Made by a program: the position numbers and the translations under genes
Origin: an uncultured Chitinophaga sp.
Lineage (GTDB): Bacteria; Bacteroidota; Bacteroidia; Cytophagales; Cyclobacteriaceae
DNA length: 64,000 nt
Reading direction: 5' to 3'
NCBI GenBank assembly: GCA_902168205.1
Contig: CABHOK010000003.1
Location: 1,984,001 to 2,048,000 of the forward strand
In this document: piece by piece, positions 8,543-18,646 of the stretch
How positions within the stretch are numbered: the first letter of the stretch is position 1
How the letters are laid out: each line of letters begins with the position of its first letter
Notes under the pieces: generated by a model
What the model was told of the DNA's origin: nothing
The model's input: only the letters and a program-made list of their open reading frames with translations
The model's database searches: none

Positions 8543-10618
8543 ATGAGAAAAGATCGTCTCTATATTGTATTTACGTTGCTGTTTCTGTGCGGCACAGCCC
8601 TGACCAGCTATAGCCAGCGGACGAATTATGTTAAAGCACTCGGCCGCGCACAGAAGAAACAGATCCTGATCCGCTGGGCAGTAAACCAGCCGCGCGCATG
8701 GAAGTTGTCCAATCAACATGGTTTTGAAGTGGTTCGCTATACCGTTATCCGCGATAGTGTTATTCTCAGCAAGCCGGAACGTAAATATATAGGCATCATT
8801 AAACCGGCAGAACAAAGTCAGTGGATCGTGCCTGCCAACAGCAACGAGTATGCAGCTATTATAGCACAGGCGTTGTATGGTGAAAGCTTTGAAGTAAGCA
8901 GCACCGACAAGGAAAGTATATTATCATCCATTAACAAAGCGCAGGAACTCGAACAACGTTTTGCCCTCTCGCTATATGCGGCCGATCAGAATTTTGCCAT
9001 GGCACAACTCGCGGGCTGGGGACTGACGGACACGGATGTAAAGGAAAATGAGAAGTACCTCTATCGTATCAAATCAAAAGTACCTGCAGGTCAGTTAGCG
9101 ATTGATTCAGCGGCAGTATTTATAGGACTCAAAGACTACAAACCGCTTCCGGAACCAACTGAAGTCGCAGCACAATTCAGTGACAAAACAGCAGTGATCA
9201 GTTGGGACTATAATTCGCTGAAAGATTACTATAACGCGTACTATATCGAGCGCTCATCAGACGGCAAGAATTTTTACAGAATTACCGAGCGTCCCATCAT
9301 GCAGATGAGCGAGAGTGATGCCGCAAAACCTACCGGCAGAATTCACTATGTAGATGCACTGGGGATGAATGATGTTACCTACTACTACCGCGTGCGTGGT
9401 GTAACTTCCTTCAGTGAACTGGGGCCGCCTTCTGCAAAAGTATCCGGGGTAGGTCAGAAGATATTGGAGTATGTGCCGCACATCGTAAAGGCCGCTGTAA
9501 ACGAAGCCGGTGAAATGGAACTGAGCTGGTCGTTTGAGCGCGCGGGCAATGGATTGATCCGTGGTTTTACCCTGAGTCTGTCTCAAACCGAAGCAGGTCC
9601 CTATATACCGGTGGTGCAAAATATACCCGCTACTCAACGTACGATCCGCTATACTAAACTCTTTCCGACCAATTACTTTACCATTACAGCCGATGCTGTG
9701 AATGGAGCGTCACGGACATCCATGTCAGTACTGGTGCAGCCGGTGGATAGTATACCCCCGCAGGCTCCGCAGGGTGTGAAAGCCATCATCGATTCACTGG
9801 GTGTCGCCACGATCAGTTGGACACCGAATACCGAGAAAGACATATATGGCTATAAGATATTCCGCACGTATGTAAAGGACGCAGAACCTACACCGCTCAC
9901 CGATACAGTTTATACCGGCACCACCTTTACCGACAGTGTAAGCATGCGCATTACCAATCGCAAGGTATACTATATCGTTACGGCATTGGACCAGCGCTAT
10001 AATCAATCCGCCTTCACGGCACCGGTGGCAGCAATAAAACCAGATATCGTTCCTCCAACCAGTCCGTTGTTTACCAAGTGCGAGCTGACTGGAAATGAGG
10101 TACTGTTACGCTGGTCAGACAGTCACGATGATGATATAGCATCGCATACCATCTATAGAAAGGCCCAGGAAGAGAAAGACTGGAAACGCATCAAACAATT
10201 CGGTCCCCACACCACCGGTGAGTATAAAGATTCCGATGTAACGGGGGGCATTGTATATACCTATACGTTGGTGGCCGGTGATTCCAGCGGGCTGGAGTCA
10301 AAGCCTTCTACACCGGTAAGTATAAAAGTAATTCGCAGACCGGGCGATCTGACGGTAAATGCTTTTGATGTATATATCGACCGTCAGAACCGCTATATCG
10401 AATTATTCTGGCGTGATACGCAGGATAATGTTGAGGAGTACCAGTTATACAAGGCTGAGAAAGGTTCGCCCGCTACACTCTGGCGTGTACTGAAGCGCGA
10501 AGAGAAGCGCACAGTAGATGAAAAGCTGACCGTGAATACCGAGTATCGCTATGGTATACGTGTGGTTACCCGAAAGGGAGAAGTGAGCAAGATCAAATGG
10601 TTGGAGGTTAAATATTAG
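8543..10618 (+). CDS. exported fibronectin type III protein (691 aa)
   Basis: ATG 8543, signal peptide ending near SYSQ (about residue 25). Residues 30-190 are a conserved-looking head (KKQILIRWAVNQPRAWKL, YAAIIAQALYGESFE, FALSLYAADQNFAMAQLAG, NEKYLYRIKS). From residue 200 there are four or five Fn3-type modules, visible as W-centred strands and Y.Y.V..V endings (AVISWDYNS, YYYRVRGV, VATISWTPN, VYYIVTALD, VYTYTLVAGD, YIELFWRDTQ, EYRYGIRVV). Fn3 modules bind proteins or space domains on cell surfaces. It has no enzyme motif and no T9SS tail. It is 6 bases after the 1550-aa gene and 23 bases before the SprB-repeat gene, so the four genes are probably one transcript. The head domain looks specific to this kind of locus; its role is unknown. 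Confidence 0.75.
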   Translation: MRKDRLYIVFTLLFLCGTALTSYSQRTNYVKALGRAQKKQILIRWAVNQPRAWKLSNQHGFEVVRYTVIRDSVILSKPERKYIGIIKPAEQSQWIVPANSNEYAAIIAQALYGESFEVSSTDKESILSSINKAQELEQRFALSLYAADQNFAMAQLAGWGLTDTDVKENEKYLYRIKSKVPAGQLAIDSAAVFIGLKDYKPLPEPTEVAAQFSDKTAVISWDYNSLKDYYNAYYIERSSDGKNFYRITERPIMQMSESDAAKPTGRIHYVDALGMNDVTYYYRVRGVTSFSELGPPSAKVSGVGQKILEYVPHIVKAAVNEAGEMELSWSFERAGNGLIRGFTLSLSQTEAGPYIPVVQNIPATQRTIRYTKLFPTNYFTITADAVNGASRTSMSVLVQPVDSIPPQAPQGVKAIIDSLGVATISWTPNTEKDIYGYKIFRTYVKDAEPTPLTDTVYTGTTFTDSVSMRITNRKVYYIVTALDQRYNQSAFTAPVAAIKPDIVPPTSPLFTKCELTGNEVLLRWSDSHDDDIASHTIYRKAQEEKDWKRIKQFGPHTTGEYKDSDVTGGIVYTYTLVAGDSSGLESKPSTPVSIKVIRRPGDLTVNAFDVYIDRQNRYIELFWRDTQDNVEEYQLYKAEKGSPATLWRVLKREEKRTVDEKLTVNTEYRYGIRVVTRKGEVSKIKWLEVKY

Positions 10619-10641
10619 TACGCACTATTTCGTAAGGATCT

Positions 10642-13600
10642 ATGAAAAGACTTTTACAATTCTGTTTGTTGTTAGTTTTTTACCAGACTGCTGCCCAAAC
10701 GGATTTTTCCAATGAGTATATGATCACCGTATCCGGTGGTGTATACTATGGCGGTGACTTGAGTTCCGGCTGCGGAAGCCGCTACGATGTTATCCTGGAA
10801 TTTGAGGATGGCTCAACGCAGACCATTGTAAGCAACGGACACGGTGGGGGTGGTACGGTATCCTTCTATCGCAAGTTCTCATTCCGAAGCGACAACCGCG
10901 TAAGACGTGTTATTGCGTTTGGTAAAGCACACCGTCAAAGTCCCCGATACCGTTCGTGTGGGTATAGACGAATTGATGAAGGAAATATATACCTGCCGTT
11001 GGATCTCAATACCGATTATCCCTGCGTGAACAGGCTATACCGGAATGTTTTCAGAGGTTTTAACAGCAGTGATATAACAATTGATATACAGCCGGTGGCA
11101 CAACGCCTCACCACAACGTTGTCCATGCCGAACAATGCAACCAACCGCAGAAGAACATCCTACGCACTGGACGCTATGTTTACCAGCGGTGGCAGCGATC
11201 GTGTCTTCTCCGGCTATCTCGATTCATGGGGGAGAAGCACAACCGTGAACAGAAAAGACTCGATCGTTTTGTTGAAGTCTGATGTGCGTTCGGTTTTATT
11301 GACTACGGCTGGTCAAACGGTTAACGGTCGCATCGTTCGTAATTTTAACACCTCGCATTCGTTCGATCTTCCGGCATTTACCAACACCCTTGATGTTACT
11401 TTCCCATTCAATCTTTTCCCGGACGCACCTGCGGGTAGCCTTCGGGTTGTATACCGGAAGATAAAATTCCCGTTGAAGTATGGGCCGAACACCTCCTATA
11501 TATTGCCTTCGGATACGAGCAATCGTGTTGTTTTACTCGGGCCTCGCGGAAACCCGGCTTCGTTCTACCATTGGGTATATAGCTGGGATGGTGTAAACTG
11601 GACAAACCTTCCGGCTAAATTTCAAGGCAGAAATAGACTTGAGATATCCGGCTATGATATTCTTGGAAATGAATTCTGGAAATATCACAACAACAATATC
11701 TTCTTCAAGATCATTGTCGATTGTAACGGAGCGGAATCAGAAACGCTTACACTGTCGGCAAGACTTTCGGCTCCCAACATAGTTTCGCTTACACCGGATC
11801 CTGACCGTTGTTATGATAAACCTCAGGATGGATCATTCAAAGTAGTTTTCGACAGACCTTTGCATGTGAGTGAAGCCGGAGAGCCTGAGCGTCTCACCAT
11901 CCTGGTTACGGATGCTGCGGATAATACCGTAACCATCGATCAGCTCATTGATGTTACCCTCGAAGCAGACAATAGTTTCTCCTGGCCACGCAGACTTTTT
12001 TCAGACCGGAATTACCAGATCAGGTTACTCGGTAAATTTAAAGAAGTACCTACGTTTACTGATAACCCCGTTAACCATGCGCGCAACGTGGAGTTGATAC
12101 GGCCGAGACCGATCACATCAACACTTACACCGGAGGCTGTACATTGTTATAATGGTGGCGATGGTAAGATTCTTCTCACAGCAGATGGTGGTGTTGGTAA
12201 TTATCGCTTTCAATATTTACCAGTGGGCGCTACGGATTCCGTGCTGGTAACATTCAGCGAAGCAACTACGCATACGCTGGAGTTTCTTCGCTACGGTGTA
12301 TATGGTTTTAAAGTGATGGATGGCAATCAGTGTATGGATGCCGCGCGTGCCAAGGCCGTGCTGGTAAATCAACCGACCGATTCGCTGCACATCGGATTTT
12401 CAAAGACGACTGATCCTCTTGCGTACCACTATAAAGATGGATATATAGAGACTATATTGGTAGGCGGTACACCATTCCCGGATCAAAGTTATGCCGTGCA
12501 GTGGTTCGATCCGGTAAACCTGTTGCCGGATTCACTCTATAACAACGCACCGTTGGCACAAGGTTATCAGGCGAACATTGATAGTCTGGGTGATGGACGT
12601 TATCAACTCCGTGCTTATGACAGTCAATATACAGTAGCACATCCTGATCATCGTAAGGGGTGTATGGTGGTAAGTGATACGTTTCGTCTCATCGAGCCGC
12701 CACCCATCGTAGTAGCAATAGCTGAATGGCATTTTGTAAGCTGTCATGGATACGATGATGGCGAACTCGTGGCGCATGCAAAAGGAGGTGTCCCCTATAC
12801 GAGCGATCTTCCATACCGCTACGAATGGTTGAAAGATGTAAACGGTACACCGCAGTCAATCACTCAGCAGGACAGTATAGCCACGCAGTTGCGTACGGGT
12901 ATATATCGAGTGCGCATCCGCGATAAGAATAATATAGCCAGGCTGTCCGATCCGTTTCTGTTGGTAGAACCGGATGTATTGACGGCAGCGGTAACTACGA
13001 CACCAATCAGCTGTAGCTCCGGAACCGATGGTACAGCGCAGGTTGCATCGACCGGTGGTACATTGCCTTATACCTATAGCTGGTCGGATGGCGCAACCAC
13101 GGCCTTGAACGTAAACCTTATTGAAGGTCGGTACTTTGTGCTGGTAAAGGATGTGCGCGGCTGTACTGCTACCGCGAATGGAAGTGTTGTATCACCTTCA
13201 CCGCTTCAGGTAGATAGTCTGCTTACTAATCCGCAATGCTTTGGTTATGAAAACGGAAGCATCAACATAACCGTGATACAGGGAACGCCTCCTTACCGAT
13301 ATAGCTGGAGCAATGGTGCTGAGACAGAAGATATAGATCAATTGCCGGCCGGTGTCTATACGGTGAGGATTACAGACGACAATGATTGTGTAAACTATAG
13401 AAGATATGAATTGATCGATCCTGCTCCGGTGCATGTAGATCTGGGTAAAGATCGTACGCTATGTACCGACCAGGTATATATCGCTGATGCAACCATCGAT
13501 GATCCGGGCGCGCAATATCAATGGAGTGGTCCGAACGGCTTTATCGCGCAAACCAGTATAGTAACCATTTCGGAAGATGGAACCTATACTGTGCACGTTG

Positions 13601-14193
13601 TGGATTCTCGCGAATGCCACGGTGAAGATGCCATCGCGATAAGGCGTATACAGGTAAATATAGGTGCCGAGTTTATTGTTACTACGCAGGCGTTTAAAGA
13701 TAAACTGGTGACACTGGTTAACATCAGCGACCCGCAACCCGACAGCGTAGCGTGGTGGGCTTCCGACGGCGATGTTCAGTTTGCATTATCGCTGATCAAC
13801 AAAGCTGAATTAACCTTTACCGACACCGGTACCTACACAGTGTACATGCGTGCCTACAGACAAGGTTGTGAAAAAGATTTCTCGAAGCCGATCGTAGTGG
13901 TGGCAGGTACATTTGATGAGGGCACCAAAGACGAGTCGCCTTTCCTCGAAGAGTTTACAGTTTTCCCGAATCCATCCGATGGTAAATTTTCAGCCATCAT
14001 CGGGTTGCGCGAGCAAACTCCGATTCGCATACGGATGATCTCTGTGGCAAGCAATGTTATTGTAGACGATCGCGAAGCACTGGGCAGTCAGCGTTACGAA
14101 TTGCCATACGATCTGAACCTGGCATCAGGAGTATATTTCCTGCTGCTCGAAACTGCCAAAGGGAACTATATACTTCGCGTAACGATCTACTAG
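10642..14193 (+). CDS. SprB-repeat surface protein with T9SS sorting tail (1183 aa)
   Basis: ATG 10642, short signal peptide ending at TAAQT. Residues 25-140 include a GCGSRYDV-GHGGGG region. Between about residues 490 and 930 there are four or five SprB-like repeats, each with C-x-G-x-D/N-G, then GG/QGTPPY-Y-WS-G, then L-G-Y-V-V-D, e.g. near 13010-13160 and 13200-13400. The last 80 residues are a type A T9SS C-terminal domain (VFPNPSDGKF, then LASGVYFLLLE and a final short strand). T9SS cargo is carried across the outer membrane and anchored or released. SprB-type repeats are known from surface adhesins used in gliding. It is the only protein of this cluster with a sorting tail, so it may anchor the other exported components (inference). 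Confidence 0.8.
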   Translation: MKRLLQFCLLLVFYQTAAQTDFSNEYMITVSGGVYYGGDLSSGCGSRYDVILEFEDGSTQTIVSNGHGGGGTVSFYRKFSFRSDNRVRRVIAFGKAHRQSPRYRSCGYRRIDEGNIYLPLDLNTDYPCVNRLYRNVFRGFNSSDITIDIQPVAQRLTTTLSMPNNATNRRRTSYALDAMFTSGGSDRVFSGYLDSWGRSTTVNRKDSIVLLKSDVRSVLLTTAGQTVNGRIVRNFNTSHSFDLPAFTNTLDVTFPFNLFPDAPAGSLRVVYRKIKFPLKYGPNTSYILPSDTSNRVVLLGPRGNPASFYHWVYSWDGVNWTNLPAKFQGRNRLEISGYDILGNEFWKYHNNNIFFKIIVDCNGAESETLTLSARLSAPNIVSLTPDPDRCYDKPQDGSFKVVFDRPLHVSEAGEPERLTILVTDAADNTVTIDQLIDVTLEADNSFSWPRRLFSDRNYQIRLLGKFKEVPTFTDNPVNHARNVELIRPRPITSTLTPEAVHCYNGGDGKILLTADGGVGNYRFQYLPVGATDSVLVTFSEATTHTLEFLRYGVYGFKVMDGNQCMDAARAKAVLVNQPTDSLHIGFSKTTDPLAYHYKDGYIETILVGGTPFPDQSYAVQWFDPVNLLPDSLYNNAPLAQGYQANIDSLGDGRYQLRAYDSQYTVAHPDHRKGCMVVSDTFRLIEPPPIVVAIAEWHFVSCHGYDDGELVAHAKGGVPYTSDLPYRYEWLKDVNGTPQSITQQDSIATQLRTGIYRVRIRDKNNIARLSDPFLLVEPDVLTAAVTTTPISCSSGTDGTAQVASTGGTLPYTYSWSDGATTALNVNLIEGRYFVLVKDVRGCTATANGSVVSPSPLQVDSLLTNPQCFGYENGSINITVIQGTPPYRYSWSNGAETEDIDQLPAGVYTVRITDDNDCVNYRRYELIDPAPVHVDLGKDRTLCTDQVYIADATIDDPGAQYQWSGPNGFIAQTSIVTISEDGTYTVHVVDSRECHGEDAIAIRRIQVNIGAEFIVTTQAFKDKLVTLVNISDPQPDSVAWWASDGDVQFALSLINKAELTFTDTGTYTVYMRAYRQGCEKDFSKPIVVVAGTFDEGTKDESPFLEEFTVFPNPSDGKFSAIIGLREQTPIRIRMISVASNVIVDDREALGSQRYELPYDLNLASGVYFLLLETAKGNYILRVTIY

Positions 14194-14280
14194 TAAATTT
14201 TTCTGATGTCGATGAACTGGATGCACATGCTATATATACCGAAAATCGTTAACGCTATCCCGGATATCCTTACAAGGAAG

Positions 14281-17200
14281 ATGCTTTCGAAAAGTATACT
14301 CCTGTTGTTGTTGCTGCTTTGCCAGGCGGCTTGGGCACAGTTTCCCGTGCAGGTAAACACACAGCTTCGTCCGCCCTATACACTTCAGCTGAGTGAGTAT
14401 TATGCAACGGGTCGTGAGAAACTTGTGGTAATTCTTACCAACCGCGACTTGAACAAGCCCGTGGTCAATGTAAAGCTTCGAATGATCATTGAAAGTCAGA
14501 CGGTGCAACTGCGAACCCGCACGTATGCAGATGTACCGGTTATAGCATTGGATGCCGGTGTACCCGTGCGTTTATCGTTGTCTGATCTTGCTCCGTATTT
14601 CAACCCGGAGAACCTCGACTTCTCAGGCATTACGCGACAACAGTATATGCAGCAGGCTCGCTTGCCCGAAGGATTTTATCAATTCTGTTTCGAAGCCGTT
14701 GAAGTTTCATCCGGACAGGTAGCAAGTGCTAAGGGATGTGCCATGGCATGGATAAGTCTGAGCGATCCGCCATTATTAAATGTACCGCGCAAGGGAGAAG
14801 CCGTTGCCTATAAGGAACCTCAGAACATTATCTTCCAATGGACACCACGTCACCTCAATTCTCCGAACTCTGCTTTTCAGACCGAGTATGATTTTCAACT
14901 GGTCGAGTTATGGGACACATCATTAGCTCCCGAGATTGTTTTTCAATCGGCCGCTCCGCTATATGAGACAACGACACGTTCTACCACGTTGCTATATGGT
15001 CCGTCACAACCGTTGCTGATTGTAGGTAAACGCTATGGATGGCGTGTACGTGCCCATGCCCGCAGTGGAGTAGAAGAGGTAGATGTATTCCGGAATCAGG
15101 GCTATAGCGAAATATATTGGTTCACGTACCAGGACACATGTCCACCACCCGCAGGTATAGCAGCGACACCCGGTACCTTTGGTAATCTTGAATTTAACTG
15201 GGCAGCCGATCGCAATCACCGGTCATTTGTAGTTACGTATAGACAAAAAGGTAAAGATGATGGAGCCTGGTTCGATCAGAAGACCGAGCAGGCCATGGCA
15301 TTGGTATACGATATGCAGGCGGGACAGGTATATGAATATCGTGTCGGTGCATTCTGTAATACCGATCAGCCAACGTTCAGCGAAATAAAAACAGTAGAAG
15401 TACCCGCGAGAAATTCAGAGACATTTGTCAACTGCAGCATTGTACCTGATCCGGATATATCCAACAAGCAAGCTATACAAAACCTGAAAGTTGGAGATGT
15501 ATTTCGTGCCGGTGATTTCCCGGTAAAGATACAGGAGGTAAGCGGCACCGGCACATTTACCGGTAAAGGATATGTCATGGTTCCTTTCTTAGGCAAGGCC
15601 AAGGTAAGTGTAACGTTTAGTGGCATACAGGTAAATACAGGCTATCAGCTCATCAGCGGAGAGGTCGTAACAAAATACGGATCGAAAGGCGAGGGGATAA
15701 AAGATATCGATGAAACACTCGATCAGTTCCGCGGATACGAAGGACTGGTATCACGCCTGAAAGGCCTCACGGTAACGATGGACTCTTCTTCGTTGAAAAG
15801 TCTTACCGACAAGGTAGTAAAGGAAGCCAAAGAAGAATTACCGGCTGAACTCGCCAATGAAATTACACAGGATGTAAAACAACTGAAAGAAGCGAAACAA
15901 GCTTACGATAAAGCGAATGCCGCTTATGCCGCAGCAACCTCACCGGAAGAGAAAGAAGCCGCGAAGCTGAAACGCGATGAAGCAGAAAAGAAATTCAACG
16001 CTATACAAGAGAAGTTTGAAGGTAAAGCCGAGGATGCTATAGATACCGAAGCGTATACGATAGCCTTTGCGCAGGCTAAAGACGCCAATTATGGTTTCGA
16101 CAACTTACAGGATAAGTATAGACCGTATCATGAATCGAACTATGAGACGAAGCAAAAAGGCAAAGAACTATACTATATCCCCTGGAAGGCTGTGGCTACC
16201 GGATCGTTTGATTGGGTAAAAGCATATTCAACGCCTTCAGGTAGTCCATTACCGCAGAACCTTATCTTCCGTTCAACAACGGGGACTCTGCAGACCCAGC
16301 CCGGCACTAATCCGCAGGAAGTAAATATACGTGTGCATGGCTATGGTGCAGGAGAGAAGAATGAAGTTATAGCCTATATCCGGGCGACCGGTGCTGATGG
16401 TAAAGAGACATTAACCGAAGCAGGAAGTCTGAATGTTGTCAGCTATAGTAAAGTTATTCGCAAGCTGGTATTGGTGCCGGTAAATACAACAACGCTTGAT
16501 ATATCTATTCAGGAGATTCAATCTCAAGTAAATGCTATATATGGCAAAGCAGTTGTACAGTGGACGGTGCAGAAGGATCAGCCGTTTACCAGTTCGTATG
16601 ACGTAGACAACAACGGACTCGATGATGGAGACAGCGAGTTTCTGTCCAATTATACCGCGGAGATGGAAACGCTCGTCAGCGAGTATGAAGAGAAGAAAGC
16701 ATTGGAAGATGATACATACTATCTCTTCCTCGTATCCGGTTCGGAGAGCAAGACCAAACTCGGCTATATGCCCCGAAAGAAAACAGCCGGATTCATCTAC
16801 ATGGATTTAGCGAGCGGCCAGTCACTGGTAAAAACTATCGCCCACGAATTAGGACACGGAGCCTTCCGACTCGAACACACCTATAAGACATACGCCTCAC
16901 TGGCAAACGGCACTACCGATAACCTGATGGACACGCGTCCGGATGGTGTAGCATTGCATAAGTATCAATGGGATTTAATACACGATCCTGCTTTAGTCAT
17001 TCCTATACTGGAGAATGACGAAGATGGTGAGTTGGTTGCACAGGTAGTACAATGTTTGACAGGAGCGAGTCTTGACTTCGCCATGTACTATACCGCTACG
17101 TGGATGACCATGCAATTCGATGACGAGGTAGCAGAAGCAAATAAACCTTCCTTCGCGGATTTTGGAAGTGTTACGAGCTACAAAGAGTTCAGCAAAACCG

Positions 17201-18240
17201 AAGCCCTTGTATCGGCCGGTATATCTTGTGTAACGGCAAACCTGCCAGCCTTTATTTCTCCCGGCGCAAGCAGAAAATTGAAATCCGGATTATCTGCATT
17301 GGGTGGCGCAGCTACTGGCTTTGCCACCGAAGCAAGTAAGCAATATGAGCTAGCCTATACTAAAATAAAGAAGCAGGGTAAAGATCCAGGCATGGCGGAT
17401 GTGATAACGGAGATAGATTGGAAGCCTATCATTCAAAGTTCTGCAGCCAGTGGATTGATGACCGGTACAGCGACCTGGATAGCATCGAGTCCGAAGTATA
17501 AAGCTTTATTGGAAAAGATAGAAGATCGCCTTGGTATAAAGGATTGGACAAGGGATGCGAAAAAAATGGTCGATTACCTTTTAATAAGGAAACGAATTCC
17601 TCCGGCCTTTATGACTGCCATGAAGAAGTTTGGAAAAACAGAGGGCGAGATTGCCACATATTTTACGGAGTATCATTACTCAAGAGCAGGTCAAAAATTC
17701 CTGAGGGACATGGAGTATTACCTGGCTAACAAGAACGCCTATAGATTAACCTCTGATGAAGCTTTTGCATTGTGGGGTTATACAACGAAACTTTTTTATA
17801 AGGAATTAAATGCCAACCTGAGGAATGGTGTAAATGCAGATAAGACAAAAGAAGTCACCGAATTGATAAACGGAGCACTTAAAAAGCTTCCGAATTATAG
17901 TGGTGCGAAGGTTTATAGAGGTATTGCAATTGAGCCTTCCATGCTGCAAGCTTTTATCAAGGATTACAGCTTGGGAAATACTAAACTGTGGAATGATTTT
18001 ACTTCTTGCGGAGGTTCTCTTGGTGCATCGTTCAGTGGCCGTTCGGATGTGAATGTTATTTTTGAAATTGCACATACAACGGGCAAGGAAATATCAGATT
18101 TGGCGGATGGCGTTTTGTATGGAGGTATGCCGAGACCTGAGATTCTCATTAAAGCAGGTAGTCAGTTTAAGGTAATTGCAGCTCCTCTTTTTGATCAGTC
18201 GCTGCAAAAGTGGGTAATTAGAGTTCAGCAAATTCTTTAG
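14281..18240 (+). CDS. TANFOR-type polymorphic toxin: zinc-peptidase plus C-terminal ADP-ribosyltransferase
   Basis: An in-frame ATG exists at 14206, but ATG 14281 follows AAGGAAG and gives a normal signal peptide (MLSKSILLLLLLLCQAAWAQ). Numbering from there: residues 21-285 match the TANFOR pattern I remember (YTLQLSEYY..., PEGFYQFCFEA, PQNIIFQWTPRH, YGWRVRAHA). An Fn3-like module spans 287-359 and a charged helical coil about 511-583. A zinc-peptidase motif H855-E-x-x-H859-x6-H866 is followed by NLMD (881-884), a Met-turn-like segment. A hydrophobic pre-toxin segment comes next. The last 110 residues look like a mono-ADP-ribosyltransferase: VYRG (R1213), W..FTS (T1241-S1242), VIFEI, PEILI (E1287), SQFKV. 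The usual ExE first glutamate is replaced (RPE). The tip is AT-richer than the body. The putative immunity gene begins 3 bases after the stop. There is no T9SS tail, so the export route is open. Confidence 0.8.
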   Translation: MLSKSILLLLLLLCQAAWAQFPVQVNTQLRPPYTLQLSEYYATGREKLVVILTNRDLNKPVVNVKLRMIIESQTVQLRTRTYADVPVIALDAGVPVRLSLSDLAPYFNPENLDFSGITRQQYMQQARLPEGFYQFCFEAVEVSSGQVASAKGCAMAWISLSDPPLLNVPRKGEAVAYKEPQNIIFQWTPRHLNSPNSAFQTEYDFQLVELWDTSLAPEIVFQSAAPLYETTTRSTTLLYGPSQPLLIVGKRYGWRVRAHARSGVEEVDVFRNQGYSEIYWFTYQDTCPPPAGIAATPGTFGNLEFNWAADRNHRSFVVTYRQKGKDDGAWFDQKTEQAMALVYDMQAGQVYEYRVGAFCNTDQPTFSEIKTVEVPARNSETFVNCSIVPDPDISNKQAIQNLKVGDVFRAGDFPVKIQEVSGTGTFTGKGYVMVPFLGKAKVSVTFSGIQVNTGYQLISGEVVTKYGSKGEGIKDIDETLDQFRGYEGLVSRLKGLTVTMDSSSLKSLTDKVVKEAKEELPAELANEITQDVKQLKEAKQAYDKANAAYAAATSPEEKEAAKLKRDEAEKKFNAIQEKFEGKAEDAIDTEAYTIAFAQAKDANYGFDNLQDKYRPYHESNYETKQKGKELYYIPWKAVATGSFDWVKAYSTPSGSPLPQNLIFRSTTGTLQTQPGTNPQEVNIRVHGYGAGEKNEVIAYIRATGADGKETLTEAGSLNVVSYSKVIRKLVLVPVNTTTLDISIQEIQSQVNAIYGKAVVQWTVQKDQPFTSSYDVDNNGLDDGDSEFLSNYTAEMETLVSEYEEKKALEDDTYYLFLVSGSESKTKLGYMPRKKTAGFIYMDLASGQSLVKTIAHELGHGAFRLEHTYKTYASLANGTTDNLMDTRPDGVALHKYQWDLIHDPALVIPILENDEDGELVAQVVQCLTGASLDFAMYYTATWMTMQFDDEVAEANKPSFADFGSVTSYKEFSKTEALVSAGISCVTANLPAFISPGASRKLKSGLSALGGAATGFATEASKQYELAYTKIKKQGKDPGMADVITEIDWKPIIQSSAASGLMTGTATWIASSPKYKALLEKIEDRLGIKDWTRDAKKMVDYLLIRKRIPPAFMTAMKKFGKTEGEIATYFTEYHYSRAGQKFLRDMEYYLANKNAYRLTSDEAFALWGYTTKLFYKELNANLRNGVNADKTKEVTELINGALKKLPNYSGAKVYRGIAIEPSMLQAFIKDYSLGNTKLWNDFTSCGGSLGASFSGRSDVNVIFEIAHTTGKEISDLADGVLYGGMPRPEILIKAGSQFKVIAAPLFDQSLQKWVIRVQQIL

Positions 18241-18243
18241 TAT

Positions 18244-18639
18244 ATGGAGCTATCGGAGGCTAGACAATTTTTTAAAGATCGACTTAAACTTGCGCTGAGC
18301 GATGATCGGCAGCCGATGCCGGATATACTTGAAGTAAACAAGGTATATGAGTCTATATATTATCGTGAGTCACAGCGTGGTTGCAGAGATCTTAAATGTA
18401 AACTTGTGAAAGATTCAAGTGATCGTTACGTTTTGGATTACTATTTAAAAACGGATGATTACTCTATACATAAACGGATTGATACAGACGGTAACTCAAT
18501 AGAATTGGAAAATTTTGAAGCACAGTTTGGGTGGCCGGTATACGAAGATAAAGTTGAAACGGAAAGGGAACATCAGCGAATCAAAGAGCATAACCAAACG
18601 GTATATGCTATTCTAAAGAACAAAGGATTTGAAAAGTAA
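18244..18639 (+). CDS. probable cytoplasmic immunity protein for the ART toxin
   Basis: 131 residues, ATG 18244, three bases after the toxin stop codon. It has no signal peptide or membrane span. The composition is charged and acidic-basic mixed (RQFFKDRLKLALSDDRQ, KLVKDSSDRYVLDYYLK, VETEREHQRIKEHNQ), with a strand-turn-strand core at about residues 48-80. I recognise no family. In polymorphic toxin loci the gene immediately after the toxic tip normally encodes the specific antidote, and the AT-rich base use here matches the toxin tip rather than the upstream genes. The immunity role is inferred from position and size alone. Confidence 0.55.
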   Translation: MELSEARQFFKDRLKLALSDDRQPMPDILEVNKVYESIYYRESQRGCRDLKCKLVKDSSDRYVLDYYLKTDDYSIHKRIDTDGNSIELENFEAQFGWPVYEDKVETEREHQRIKEHNQTVYAILKNKGFEK

Positions 18640-18646
18640 GAGCGCA

